Position numbers and translations under genes: made by a program. A stretch of 64,000 nt of DNA from Chelativorans sp. Marseille-P2723 (GTDB lineage Bacteria > Pseudomonadota > Alphaproteobacteria > Rhizobiales > Rhizobiaceae): contig NZ_CADDWI010000013.1 in the NCBI RefSeq assembly GCF_902809845.1, positions 1,210,114 through 1,274,113 on the forward strand, in the 5' to 3' direction. Below the pieces are notes generated by a model, which was given only the letters and a program-made list of their open reading frames with translations, did not search any database and was not told the origin of the DNA. Below, piece by piece: positions 18,315 through 29,200 of the stretch; the stretch's first letter is position 1; every line of letters begins with the position of its first letter.

Positions 18315-20885
18315 ATGCCGTGGCTGGACCCGCTGTGGAGCGGGGCTGCGGGGTCTCAGGACCCAAAAGCCAGTGACGGGCTTCGGACGGGGCTTCGACC
18401 CGCGTTCGGTGCCGGCAAGACAAAGAGCTGGAAAGCTTTGAGCCGGGGCCTGGCCTCGCTGCCGCTTCTTATCTGCTCCTTGTTGCCCGAAACTGCCCAA
18501 GCAGCGCAGCAGGCCGCCAGCTTGCCGCGAAGCAGCATTTCCGTAAATGCGGTGATTCAGTTTGCGGTTTTTGCCGGCGTGATGGGAGCGGCAATCCTCT
18601 CCGCGATATGGCTCATCCGCGAGCGCGCCCGCACCGCAGCGGAAAATGCCGAACTCAAGGCCCGTGTAGCGGATCTTTCGGCGGGATTGTCCCGTTCAGA
18701 GGCGCTGTTGAACCTTAAAGACCAGCGCATCGTCGCCTGGCAACGGAGCCTGCGCCCGGCTGTCCTCGGCGAACTGCCGATAGAAAGTGGCGCGCCCCAG
18801 GAAAGGAGTGCATTCCTCGCTTTTGGCCGGTGGCTGATGCCCAAATCCGCATATGCTCTGGAAAGAGCCGCCGCAGTCTTGAGAGAGCAAGGGACCGCCT
18901 TCGACCTCGTTATCGAGACTCAGAAGGGAGGTCTTCTGGAGGTGCAGGGCCGCCGGTCCGGGATTTATTCGGTCGTCCGTTTCGTCTCACTGACCGCCTC
19001 TCAGGCCGAGAATGCGCGCGTGAAGCTGGAGTATCAGCGCCTTCTCGCCGATCAGGAGAATGTCCGAAAGCTCCTTGACTCCCTCGAAATGCCTTTTTGG
19101 CTGCGGGACGCGGGGGGAAGGTTGAAGTGGGTCAACACCGCCTATGCGCGTGCTGTCGAGGCAGAGGACGCGCAATCGGCAATACGCGACGGCCGCGAAC
19201 TCCTGACGTCGGCCGCACGGGCAGTGCTGCAGGAGCACCACCTGCGCGATCCCATCTATCACGATGCGGTTTCGACCGTCGTCAAGGGTGAACGGCGTGT
19301 CTTTGTCATCACGAATTACGCCGGCAATGACGGCGCTGCCGGGCTTGCGGTCGATACGAGCGAAATCGACGCGCTGAGGCGTGAATATGAAAGTACCTTG
19401 CGCAGCCATTCCGACACGCTTGACCAACTCACGACTGCTGTCGCAATCTTCGATGCCAGCCAGGAGCTGAAGTTCTACAATCAGGCCTTCCAGAAACTGT
19501 GGAGCCTTGATCCCCGTTTTCTGGACAGCAGGCCAGAGAATGCGCTGTTGCTCGACAGGTTGCGCAGCGAGGGCAAGCTCGCAGAGCAGCCGGAATGGCG
19601 GCGCTGGAAGGAGCAGCTTCTTTCCGCCTATCGCTCGGTCGAGCCGCAGGAGCATTGGTGGCACCTTCCCGACGGCCGCACGATCCGCGTCGTTGCTACT
19701 CCGCAGCCCAAGGGCGGCGTGACCTGGGTCTTCGAGAACCTGACGGAGAAGATTGATCTGGAGAGCCGCTACAATGCAATAGTCCAGGTGCAGAGCGAGA
19801 CTCTAGACAACCTCGCCGAGGGTGTCGCTGTGTTCGGGCCTGACGGCCGCCTGCGTCTTTCCAATCCTGCCTTCCGCACGCTTTGGGGCATTCCCGAAAG
19901 GCTTGTGCACACCGATACACATATTTCAGTGCTTAAGGCAGCGTGCGACCCAGCCGCGACAAGCAGTCCGTGGGGCGCCTTCGTTGCTGCGGTGACCGGT
20001 TTCGATGATGAACGGCGCGATAGCAACGGACGCGCCGAACTCGTGGACGGTACCATCCTCCACTATGCCATTGTCCATTTGCCCAACGGCCAGGTAATGC
20101 TGACCTTTGTCGATGTGACGGACAGCGTGAACGTCGAGCGGGCGCTGAAGGAGAAGAACGAGGCGCTGGAGCGAGCAGACAAGCTCAAGGACGATTTCGT
20201 GCAGCATGTCTCCTATGAGCTGCGGTCGCCATTGACAAACATTATCGGCTTTACGGAATTGCTTGCGCTGGAGACGACGGGGCCGCTTACCGTCCGGCAG
20301 CGCGAATATGTTGACCATATAGGTTCCTCCTCCTCGCTTCTCCTTACGGTGGTGAACGACATTCTCGATCTTGCAACGGTCGATGCTGGCATCATGGAAT
20401 TGGAAATCAGCGAGGTCGAGCTGAGGCCGTTGCTGGAGGGCGCGGCCGAACTCGTTTCGGACCGACTGCGCGAACATGACATCACGCTCAAGGTGGAGGC
20501 AGAGGAGGCGCCCAAGCGCTTTCATGCCGATGGCCACCGTGTGCGCCAGATCCTCTACAATCTTCTTGCCAATGCGGCCAATTACGCGCCAGAGAAAAGC
20601 ACGATCACCCTTTCGGCTCACAGCAGCGTGAACAGCGTTGAATTTCGCGTACACGATGACGGCCCCGGTGTCTCTCCGGATGTGCTTGCGGCCATCTTCA
20701 AGCGTTTTGAAACGCGTCCCAATGGCGGGCGTCGGCGGGGGGCCGGGCTTGGCCTTTCTATCGTCAAGAGCTTCGTCGAACTGCATGGAGGCCATGTGGA
20801 TATTGAAACGGGTGCGGGCAGGGGGACCACTGTCATCTGCCGGTTCCCGCTGGCCCCGACAGGCGTGAGGGCGGCGGCGGAATAG
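18315..20885 (+). CDS. Membrane-anchored PAS sensor histidine kinase
   Basis: An 856-aa kinase. An N-terminal hydrophobic stretch (SLPLLICSLLPETAQAA) resembles a signal peptide and is followed by a clear membrane span (VIQFAVFAGVMGAAILSAIWLI, about residues 78-99) and a coiled coil. Two or three PAS-like segments follow (LEMPFWLRDAGGRLKWVNTAY; TTAVAIFDASQELKFYNQAF; LAEGVAVFGPDGRLRLSNPAF). The H-box is FVQHVSYELRSPLTNIIGFT and ATPase boxes are NLLANAANYAP and GLGLSIVKSF. No response regulator is next to it; it overlaps the tsaE fusion region closely (1 bp gap). The signal it senses is unknown. Confidence 0.88.
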   Translation: MPWLDPLWSGAAGSQDPKASDGLRTGLRPAFGAGKTKSWKALSRGLASLPLLICSLLPETAQAAQQAASLPRSSISVNAVIQFAVFAGVMGAAILSAIWLIRERARTAAENAELKARVADLSAGLSRSEALLNLKDQRIVAWQRSLRPAVLGELPIESGAPQERSAFLAFGRWLMPKSAYALERAAAVLREQGTAFDLVIETQKGGLLEVQGRRSGIYSVVRFVSLTASQAENARVKLEYQRLLADQENVRKLLDSLEMPFWLRDAGGRLKWVNTAYARAVEAEDAQSAIRDGRELLTSAARAVLQEHHLRDPIYHDAVSTVVKGERRVFVITNYAGNDGAAGLAVDTSEIDALRREYESTLRSHSDTLDQLTTAVAIFDASQELKFYNQAFQKLWSLDPRFLDSRPENALLLDRLRSEGKLAEQPEWRRWKEQLLSAYRSVEPQEHWWHLPDGRTIRVVATPQPKGGVTWVFENLTEKIDLESRYNAIVQVQSETLDNLAEGVAVFGPDGRLRLSNPAFRTLWGIPERLVHTDTHISVLKAACDPAATSSPWGAFVAAVTGFDDERRDSNGRAELVDGTILHYAIVHLPNGQVMLTFVDVTDSVNVERALKEKNEALERADKLKDDFVQHVSYELRSPLTNIIGFTELLALETTGPLTVRQREYVDHIGSSSSLLLTVVNDILDLATVDAGIMELEISEVELRPLLEGAAELVSDRLREHDITLKVEAEEAPKRFHADGHRVRQILYNLLANAANYAPEKSTITLSAHSSVNSVEFRVHDDGPGVSPDVLAAIFKRFETRPNGGRRRGAGLGLSIVKSFVELHGGHVDIETGAGRGTTVICRFPLAPTGVRAAAE

Positions 20886-20886
20886 C

Positions 20887-22386
20887 ATGGGCCGGTCCTT
20901 TCAACGCCTTCTTCCGGACGAGACTGCGACGGAGCGCCTTGGCGATGATATCGCGGCCGCGCTCAAGCCAGGCGATATAGTTGCCCTTGAAGGGGATCTC
21001 GGCGTTGGCAAAACTGCACTCGCCCGCGCCATCATCAGGGCGATGGCCGAAGACCCTCAGCTTGAGGTTCCCAGCCCGACCTTCACGTTGGTGCAAAGCT
21101 ATGACCTGCGCATTCCCGTCCACCATTTCGATCTGTATCGCCTGACCGGTGTGGACGAGCTTGAGGAACTGGGCCTGGCGGAAGCGCTCATCGATGGTGT
21201 GGCCTTGGTCGAATGGCCAGAGCGTGCTCCAGGCCTTGTCACCCGCGCTATTCACGTAAGGCTTTCTGAACAGGATGGGGGGCGTAGCGCCGACATTGCC
21301 GCACCCGAGGCAGAAGCCGAGCGACTGGCCCGGTCGTTTGCCATCCGGAATTTTCTGGATGCGGCAGGGCATGCAGGTGCAAAACGGGCCCACCTTATAG
21401 GTGATGCCTCGACACGTGCTTACGAGGCCGTGTTGTCAGCGAAAGGAGAGCAATTCATCCTCATGGATGCGCCGGAGCGGCGCGATGAGCCGATCCTGCG
21501 CGACGGCATGCCTTACAGCCGCATTGCGCGCCTCGCCCGCTCAGTTGCTGCCTTTGTGGCCGTCGCAAACGGCCTGCGCGACGCGGGGTTTTCCGCGCCG
21601 CGCATTTTCGAACAGGATCTTGAGCGGGGACTGCTTCTGATCGAGCATTTGGGAACGCAGACGCTTGTGGATGGAAAGGGCGTGCCGGTGCCGGAGCGTT
21701 ATCTGGCTGCCGCGCGCCTTCTTGCAGCAATGCACGAACATCCATGGCCTCACCAATTCCCAGTATCCAACGCTGCAAGCCATGCGCTCCCCCCTTACGA
21801 TTGGGGGGCTCTCGGGATCGAAACCGAGCTGATGCTCGACTGGTATCTCCCGGAAATGAAAGGCAGGGAGGCGACCGATCCGGAGCGCCAGGAATTCGGC
21901 CGCCTGTGGCTCAAGCTCGTCGAGCGGCTCGACGTAAGCGAGCAAAGCATTGTCCTGCGCGATTATCACTCGCCGAACATCATCTGGCGTGGGGAAAGGA
22001 CGGGCTTTGACCGACTCGGCCTGATCGACTTTCAGGATGCCGTCATTGGCCCTGCCGCTTATGATGTGGCATCACTGGCACTCGATGCCCGCGTGACCAT
22101 AACGGAAGCCTTCGAAAAGGCGGTGAGGGATGCTTATTGCGATGCCAGGACCGGGTCTTCCTTCGATCGTACCGCTTTCGAGGAGGCATTTGCGATCACC
22201 GCCGCCCAGCGCAATACGAAGGTTCTCGGCATATTCGTCCGCCTTGCGCGACGTGACGGCAAGCCGGCCTACCTGCGTCACCTTCCCCGCATCCGCAGCT
22301 ATCTGGAGCGGGTCTTTGCGCATCCTGCCTTGGAGGAAATAGCAGAGTTCTACAGGGATATCGGCATTTTCGAGGTAGAGGAGTGA
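20887..22386 (+). CDS. tsaE: TsaE (t6A ATPase) fused to an AmgK-like sugar kinase
   Basis: A 499-aa fusion. Residues 1-150 are TsaE, the ATPase of the tRNA threonylcarbamoyl-adenosine (t6A37) complex, with P-loop EGDLGVGKTALAR, PSPTFTLVQ and HFDLYRL. Residues about 165-499 are an aminoglycoside-phosphotransferase-like kinase with DYHSPNIIWR (catalytic loop) and GLIDFQDAVIGPAAYD (metal-binding loop), like AmgK, which phosphorylates the anomeric carbon of N-acetylmuramate/N-acetylglucosamine. The next gene is MurU-like, the following enzyme in that recycling route. The fusion is frequent in Rhizobiales. Both stop/start pairs overlap, so expression is coupled. Confidence 0.9.
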   Translation: MGRSFQRLLPDETATERLGDDIAAALKPGDIVALEGDLGVGKTALARAIIRAMAEDPQLEVPSPTFTLVQSYDLRIPVHHFDLYRLTGVDELEELGLAEALIDGVALVEWPERAPGLVTRAIHVRLSEQDGGRSADIAAPEAEAERLARSFAIRNFLDAAGHAGAKRAHLIGDASTRAYEAVLSAKGEQFILMDAPERRDEPILRDGMPYSRIARLARSVAAFVAVANGLRDAGFSAPRIFEQDLERGLLLIEHLGTQTLVDGKGVPVPERYLAAARLLAAMHEHPWPHQFPVSNAASHALPPYDWGALGIETELMLDWYLPEMKGREATDPERQEFGRLWLKLVERLDVSEQSIVLRDYHSPNIIWRGERTGFDRLGLIDFQDAVIGPAAYDVASLALDARVTITEAFEKAVRDAYCDARTGSSFDRTAFEEAFAITAAQRNTKVLGIFVRLARRDGKPAYLRHLPRIRSYLERVFAHPALEEIAEFYRDIGIFEVEE

Positions 22387-23108
22387 GCGCGAGAATACCG
22401 AAGAAGGCGATGGTCCTTGCTGCCGGCCTCGGGCTGCGCATGCGCCCGCTCACCCAGACATGCCCGAAACCCCTCATCACGGTTGGCGGCCGTCGCCTGA
22501 TCGACTGGGGCCTTGATGCACTTGAAAGAGCAGGGGTGCAGGAAGCGGTCGTCAATGTGCATTACCTGCCGGACAAGCTGATCGACTATCTTGCATGCCG
22601 GCAGGCGCCACGCATCGCAATCTCCGACGAACGGGACAGGCTGCTGGATTCGGGCGGTGCAGTTGCGAGGGCGCTGCCATTGCTGGGGCCGGCGTCGTTT
22701 CTCCTCCTTAATGCCGATACTTTCTGGATCGATGGCTCGTCAAACAATCTCAACCGGCTTACTCTTGCATGGGACGCGGCGGAGATGGATATACTGATGC
22801 TGCTTGCCGATCCTGCATCGGCGACGGGGCATACCGGGAAAGCGGATTTCACTATGGATGCTGAGGGGCGGCTGAAGAGGGCCGGTGGAGGTGACGGGCT
22901 AATCTATGCGGGCGCCGCGATTGTCAATCCTGCCCTGCTGGAAGGTGTGCCCGCCGAGCCGCATTCGCTCAATGTCCACTTTGATCGGGCTATTGAAGCC
23001 GGCCGCCTTTACGGGCTGCCGCTTGACGGCCACTGGATCACCGTCGGTACACCGGAGGCCATACCCGCTACCGAGGCCCTGCTGCGGCATCTTGGCATTT
23101 CGCCGTGA
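22383..23108 (+). CDS. murU: MurU-like nucleotidyltransferase
   Basis: A 241-aa GT-A nucleotidyltransferase with the N-terminal signature AAGLGLRMRPLT followed by PKPLI, and NADTFW as the metal-binding site. GTG start overlapping the kinase stop by 4 bp. In Pseudomonas, AmgK and MurU convert cell-wall N-acetylmuramate to UDP-MurNAc, bypassing de novo synthesis and giving fosfomycin tolerance; the AmgK-like domain just upstream makes MurU (rather than a mannose or glucose nucleotidyltransferase) the best call. Confidence 0.82.
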   Translation: MSARIPKKAMVLAAGLGLRMRPLTQTCPKPLITVGGRRLIDWGLDALERAGVQEAVVNVHYLPDKLIDYLACRQAPRIAISDERDRLLDSGGAVARALPLLGPASFLLLNADTFWIDGSSNNLNRLTLAWDAAEMDILMLLADPASATGHTGKADFTMDAEGRLKRAGGGDGLIYAGAAIVNPALLEGVPAEPHSLNVHFDRAIEAGRLYGLPLDGHWITVGTPEAIPATEALLRHLGISP

Positions 23109-26100
23109 GAACCCCGCGCGTCTTCTCTATTCCGCCTGGCGCGCCTTTTCTTTCGTCCCTGGTTGAGGCGCTGTTCAAGGGACAGCTTGTCCCGGGATTT
23201 CGTCATGAGGGCGATCCACTCGCACTTGCCGACGTGACGATTTATCTTCCAACCCGTCGTGCTGCGCGTGAGCTGCGCAGCGTGTTGACGGAGAGGCTGG
23301 GCGGCGTGTCGGCCATCCTTCCGGTAATCCGGCCCTTGGGTGAGTTCGAGGCCGAACTGGCGGACATGCAGGCTGAAGGCGGTGCAGCGGCTCTCGACCA
23401 CGCGCCGGCGATCCCGGAGCTTGACCGCATTCTTCTGCTGAGCCCGTTGGTGCAGGCATGGAAATCGCGGGTACCGGCTCATGTCGCCGAGCTTTTCGAG
23501 GAAGGCGTGGTGGTACCGGCTTCACTCTCCGACAGCATCTGGTTTGCCCGCGACCTTGCCGCGCTGATGGACGAGGTCGAGACCGAGGAGGCGGCCTGGT
23601 CGCATCTATTAGACCTTGTTCCCGACGAACTTGCCGCCTGGTGGCAGGTGACACTCGATTTCCTCAACATCGTTACGCAGGCATGGCCTGAGATCCTTGC
23701 AGAACGTGGCCGCTCCAACCCTGCTGCACACCGCAACGCCATGCTGGCGGCCGAAGCCGCAAGGCTCGTTCATAATCCGCCCCGCGGACCGGTGATTGCC
23801 GCCGGCTCAACCGGCTCAATCCCAGCCACAGCGCGCCTGCTTGGTACCATTGCAAGGTTGGAGAAGGGTGCGGTGATCCTTCCAGGGCTCGATGCGGAAC
23901 TGGACGAGGACTCATGGCAAGCTATTGACGCCGAAGCAGACCCGTCATCCTGTGGACATCCGCAATTCGGACTGAAGAAGCTTCTTAGCGCAATAGGTGT
24001 CGGGCGCAGCGATGTCGTTCAACTCGGAATGCTCCCCAATGACCTGGCTGCCCGCAGAAGGCTTGTAAGCGAAGCGCTTCGGCCTGCCGAGACGACCGAT
24101 CTCTGGGCAGCGAACAGAAAGATTATCGAGGAGTCGGTGAATGCGGGCGCGCTTTCCGGGGTCAGCCTTCTGGAGGCAGCAAATGAGCGGGAGGAAGCGG
24201 CGGCCATCGCGGTCGCCTTGCGCCATGCGATCACGCAGGAAGGAAAAACTGCTGCGCTGGTGACGCCCGACCGAGCCTTGGCGCGGCGGGTGGCGGGAGA
24301 GCTTCGACGCTTCGGCATCCGGGCAGACGATTCGGGCGGCAGTCCGCTGGCAGACACCGTGCCGGCAGCCTTGCTGCGCCTCCTGCTGGAGGCGATCTGC
24401 CGCCCTCAGGAGCCTGTTACGATCATCGGGCTTTTAAAGCACCCCCTGCTGTGTCTGGGTCTATCTCGCGAGGTGGTGCGCAGGGCGGCGGAACTGATCG
24501 AACTCGTCGCTCTGCGGGGAGGCACGGGCCGCCCGGATGCGGCCACTCTAGCCAAACTTTTTGATGTGCGGCTAGAGGCTCTTTCGCGCGCTCCGCGAAA
24601 GCCTTTCTGGATGAGCCGTATCAAGGCTGGCAACGTGGCCGAGGCATACCAGGTGCTCACGGCGCTTGAGAGCGCTGTAGCGCCTCTCGCTGCGTTACGG
24701 CAGGCCGGTCCGGTGAGGCTTGAAGACCTTGCCCGGGCCTCCGTGGAAGCCGTCGAGGCACTGGCGCGCGATGCCCAAGGTTCGCTCAGCGGCTATTATG
24801 GCGGGGAGGCGGGGGAAGCGCTGGCCGCTTTCCTTCGGGAGCTTATAGAAACCCGCACCACCATTGCTGCACCAATCGATGAATGGCCGGATATTTTTTC
24901 CGCGCTGATAGCGGGGCGGATGGTCAAGCCAGCAGCGGGCGCAGATCATCGTATCGCCATATGGGGTACGCTAGAGGCACGGCTTCAGAATGTCGATCTG
25001 CTGGTGTTGGGGAGCCTGAACGAGGGGAGCTGGCCACAGGTGCCGGCTTCGGACCGCTTCATGTCGCGCGTCATGAAGGGCGGGCTTAACCTTGAGCCGC
25101 CGGAGCGACGCATCGGCCTTGCCGCGCACGATTTCACGATGGCGCTGGGAGTCAAGGAAGTGGTGCTTGCCCGCTCGGCCCGGGCGGAAGGCGCTCCGGC
25201 AGTCGCTTCGCGTTGGTTGCAGCGTCTCCTGGCATGCGCAGGACTGGCGGAAAGCGAAGCGATGCGCAAACGCGGCGGGCGCTACATCCAATGGGCGTAT
25301 GCACTGGAGAAGAGCAAGGAGGTTGAGTTTGCCCCTCGCCCCTGCCCGAAGCCGCCACTGGAGGCGCGGCCGAAGCGTTTCTCCGTCACGGAAATCGAGA
25401 CGTTGCGGCGCGATCCCTATGCCGTCTACGCGCGCAGGATTCTTAAACTTTTCGCCCTTGATCCTTATATCCGCGACCCGGGAGCGGCCGAAAGAGGCAC
25501 GCTGTTTCACGACATTCTTCAGGTATTCATTCAGTCGGGCGCCGATCCCTGTGCTCCCGACGCTGAGGACCGGCTGCTTGCTATTGGCAGAACCAAATTT
25601 TGCGAAGCGGGCCTGCCTCCCGACGTTGAAGCGGTCTGGTGGCCGCGCTTCGAGCGCACGGCCCGTGGCATCATCGAGTGGGAGCGGTCGCGCGGAGAGA
25701 ACGTAGCTGTCCGTCACGCCGAAATCCGCGCCTCGGCAATCGTCGTGGGGGCCACGGGAAAGCTACTTTCGGGCCGCGCCGATCGCATCGATATCCGCGC
25801 CGACGGTCAGGCCGATGTCATCGACTACAAGACTGGTTATCTGCCCTCGAAGGGGCAGGCGCACCGCCTTCTGGCTCCACAGCTTGCCCTGGAAGCCGCC
25901 CTTCTTTTGCGCGGCGCCTTTGCGGAGCTTGGCACTGTTCGCCCGGCGGAATTATGCTATGTGCGGTTGCGGGCAAATGGCTCGGTCGAGCCGGAATCGA
26001 TCCTGAAGTTCAAGGATTCGAACAAGACCGGTGCCGGGCTTGCCGACGAAGCCTGGGAGCGGCTTGAGCGGCTGCTCGCCTATTACGACCGGCCCGATAG

Positions 26101-26227
26101 CGGCTATCTTTCCCGTGCGCTACCCTTCAAGGAAGGCGATATGGAAGGCGAATACGACCACTTGGCAAGGGTGCTGGAATGGTCCGCAGGCGGCGATGAG
26201 GCTGGTGCGGGGCGAGAAGACGGATGA
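23105..26227 (+). CDS. addB: Double-strand break repair protein AddB
   Basis: A 1040-aa subunit of the AddAB helicase-nuclease, which processes DNA double-strand ends and recognises Chi-like sites. The N-terminal part has helicase-like motifs (YLPTRRAARELRS), and a RecB-type nuclease motif DVIDYKTGYLP is near residue 905. The cysteines that bind Fe-S in Bacillus AddB are not evident, as in other alphaproteobacterial AddB proteins. GTG start overlapping murU by 4 bp, and overlaps addA by 4 bp. Confidence 0.95.
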   Translation: MRTPRVFSIPPGAPFLSSLVEALFKGQLVPGFRHEGDPLALADVTIYLPTRRAARELRSVLTERLGGVSAILPVIRPLGEFEAELADMQAEGGAAALDHAPAIPELDRILLLSPLVQAWKSRVPAHVAELFEEGVVVPASLSDSIWFARDLAALMDEVETEEAAWSHLLDLVPDELAAWWQVTLDFLNIVTQAWPEILAERGRSNPAAHRNAMLAAEAARLVHNPPRGPVIAAGSTGSIPATARLLGTIARLEKGAVILPGLDAELDEDSWQAIDAEADPSSCGHPQFGLKKLLSAIGVGRSDVVQLGMLPNDLAARRRLVSEALRPAETTDLWAANRKIIEESVNAGALSGVSLLEAANEREEAAAIAVALRHAITQEGKTAALVTPDRALARRVAGELRRFGIRADDSGGSPLADTVPAALLRLLLEAICRPQEPVTIIGLLKHPLLCLGLSREVVRRAAELIELVALRGGTGRPDAATLAKLFDVRLEALSRAPRKPFWMSRIKAGNVAEAYQVLTALESAVAPLAALRQAGPVRLEDLARASVEAVEALARDAQGSLSGYYGGEAGEALAAFLRELIETRTTIAAPIDEWPDIFSALIAGRMVKPAAGADHRIAIWGTLEARLQNVDLLVLGSLNEGSWPQVPASDRFMSRVMKGGLNLEPPERRIGLAAHDFTMALGVKEVVLARSARAEGAPAVASRWLQRLLACAGLAESEAMRKRGGRYIQWAYALEKSKEVEFAPRPCPKPPLEARPKRFSVTEIETLRRDPYAVYARRILKLFALDPYIRDPGAAERGTLFHDILQVFIQSGADPCAPDAEDRLLAIGRTKFCEAGLPPDVEAVWWPRFERTARGIIEWERSRGENVAVRHAEIRASAIVVGATGKLLSGRADRIDIRADGQADVIDYKTGYLPSKGQAHRLLAPQLALEAALLLRGAFAELGTVRPAELCYVRLRANGSVEPESILKFKDSNKTGAGLADEAWERLERLLAYYDRPDSGYLSRALPFKEGDMEGEYDHLARVLEWSAGGDEAGAGREDG

Positions 26228-29200
26228 GCGGCACGCCTTTCCGCATTCCCCGTGATACGCTGGAGACGCAGGCACTTGCCTCCGATCCTGCGGTGTCGGC
26301 CTGGGTTTCTGCCAATGCCGGTTCCGGCAAGACCCATGTCCTGGCGCAAAGGGTGATCCGGCTGCTTCTTAAAGGCACTGACCCGGCGAAAATTCTTTGC
26401 CTCACCTATACGCGCGCTGCCGCCGCCAATATGGCGAACCGCGTATTCGGAAGTTTGGCCGACTGGAGCCTTCTTTCAGATGAGACGCTTGCCAAGGAAG
26501 TGGCAAAGCTTGAAGGGCGCACGCCAAGCCCGGAAAGACTACGCCGTGCGCGCCGCCTTTTCGCCCGTGCACTGGAAACGCCCGGCGGCCTTAAAATCCA
26601 GACCATCCACGCCTTCTGCGAGGCAATACTCCACCAGTTTCCGTTGGAAGCGAACATTGCCGGCCATTTTGAGCTGCTAGATGCCGGGATGGAGGATGCG
26701 CTTTTGGGCGAGGCACGGCGAGACATGCTGACGAGCATCGCGGCCGAGAAGGATGGACCGCTGGCAGAGGCTTTCGTAGAGGTGCTGCAGCGTGGTGGCG
26801 AAAGCGGGCTGCAGGCGCTCATCTCAGAGATCGTAGCGAAGCGGGACGGTCTCAGCCGCTTCATCGATGCGGTCGAGGATGATAAAAAACCGCATGCAGC
26901 GCTTCTTGCCGAATTCCGATTTGCCCCGGAGGAAACGGCGCGCGGACTTGCCGATGCGGCCTGGCCCGTGCCCGGCTTTAGCCGGGAGGAATTCGCGCGC
27001 TTTGCCGCCGCTGCGGAAGAAACCGACGCGCGCAGCGTGTTGAATCATATCCTGCCCGCAGCACAGCAGGCATTTGCCGAATCCGACCCCATTCACCGGC
27101 TCGAACTGATGGCCAAGGCCTTCCTCAAGACCAATGGGGAACCTTACGGCGTGTCGGCATTTAAGGCCGCGTTGCGGGCGCGCCTCCCGGGCATCTACGA
27201 CCGATACCTGGAGGCGGCCGCATATCTTCGGGGAGCGTGCGACAGGCTGGCGCTTTTCCGCATGCTGGAGGCGACCACGGCGGCGCTCGTCATCGCCGAG
27301 GCGCTGATTGGCAGGTATGAGCGCCTGAAGCGTGCGCGGGGCTTTCTCGATTTCAACGACCTTATCATGCGCACAATGCGCCTTCTGGCGCGGACCGATG
27401 TGGGGCCGTGGATACATTACAAGCTCGACCGCGGGATCGACCATATCTTGATCGACGAGGCGCAGGATACGAGCCCCGAACAATGGCAAATCGTGAGGCT
27501 TCTGACGCAGGAGTTCTTCGCCGGCCATGGTGCGCGGGAGGGTGTGAACCGTACCATCTTTGCCGTGGGGGACGAAAAGCAGTCGATCTACTCCTTTCAA
27601 GGGGCGGAGCCAGAAGCGTTCGCGGAAAACGGGGCGGTCTTTGCCCGCAGCGTCCCCGAGGCGGGCGGTCGTTTCGAAAAAGTGCGGCTCCTGCGTTCCT
27701 TCCGTTCTACGGAGGATGTGCTCAGGGCAGTCGATCATGTCTTTTCCCGCGATGAAGCCCGCAAGGGACTGACGCGCGGCCGGGAGCCTATCGAGCACAA
27801 GGCCATTCGCGACCGCGCGCCAGGTTATGTCGAGATATGGTCGCCGCTTTCCCCCCAGGTGGTGGACGAGCCCGATGACTGGACGCGCGCGATCGACCAT
27901 ACATCGGCACCAGCGGCAAGACTGGCTGAAGTCATCGCGGCCAGGATCGCCCAGTGGCTCGAAAATGGAGAGATGCTGGAAGGCAAGGGGAGGCGCCTTG
28001 CCCCCGGCGACATCATGGTTCTCGTACGGAAGCGAGACCGCTTCGTCCACGCGCTCTCGCGCAGCCTGAAGAACCGGCAGATCCCGATCGCCGGCGCAGA
28101 CCGCCTGCGTCTGACGGCCCATATCGCCATCAAGGATCTGATCGCGCTTGGCCGCTTCCTCCTCCAGCCGCATGACGACCTGTCGCTTGCGGCCATCCTC
28201 AGAAGCCCCCTGTTCGGGTTGGAAGAGGAGGCGCTCTTTCATCTGGCCTGGCCACGCACGGAAGGCACATCCTTGTTTTCCGCCGTGCGGGAGAAAGCAA
28301 AAGAGGACGCAAGGCTGTCCGAAATCCTGACGACGCTGGTCAAGTGGCAGTCGGACGCCGCGTTCAAGCCGGTTTTCGAGTTCTATAATGGCGTGCTGGC
28401 AGGCACACCGGAGCGCGTGGGCGGACGCAGCCTCTTCGTCGCCCGGCTCGGGCACGAGGCGCATGACGTACTGGACGAATTTCTATCCTTCTGCCTGACT
28501 GCGGAGCGTACGGGCCTGATCGGGCTGGAAGCCGTTCTTGCCACGCTGGAAAGCGCCGCTCCCGAGATCAAGCGTGAGATGGACCAGTCACGCGATGAAA
28601 TCCGCATCATGACGGTCCATGCGGCAAAGGGGCTGGAGGCACCTGTTGTCTTCCTTGTGGATCCGGGCAGCGCGCCGGTTTCCAGCAACCACATACCCGG
28701 GTTGTTACCGTTCACGATGAGAAATGACGGCGATCCGCTTAACGGCTTTCTTTGGCGCCAAGGTGCTGACCTTGCCAATTCGACCGCCAGCCGTTTCGAG
28801 GCGGAGGTACGTCAGAAGGCCGAGGAAGAATACCGGCGGCTGCTTTATGTAGGGATGACGCGCGCTGAGGACCGGCTGATCGTCTGCGGCTATCACGGCG
28901 TGCGGCCGGCGGCCTCCACATGGCATTCACTCGTGCGCGAAGCCTTCGCAGACGTGGAAGGTACACAGGAACTGCAGGAGCCGGTGGAATGCGCACCCGC
29001 GTTGCGTTTCCGTGTCACGCCGGTCGAGGAAACCGTTGAACTGGAAGCGCCAGCCCCCTCGCAAGAGCCGCCTGCCTCGCTGCCGCGCGAATTGATGAAG
29101 GCGCTTCCGCCGCTTCCGGAACTTCCACGGCCACTTTCGCCCTCAGGGGCAGCGGCACTCATCGAGGATGGCTACGAGGTCACTATCTTTCAGCGATCCC

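Noticed and set aside
26824-28464. 546-codon minus-strand open frame inside addA
   Set aside because: Shadow of addA; no start signal or family pattern.
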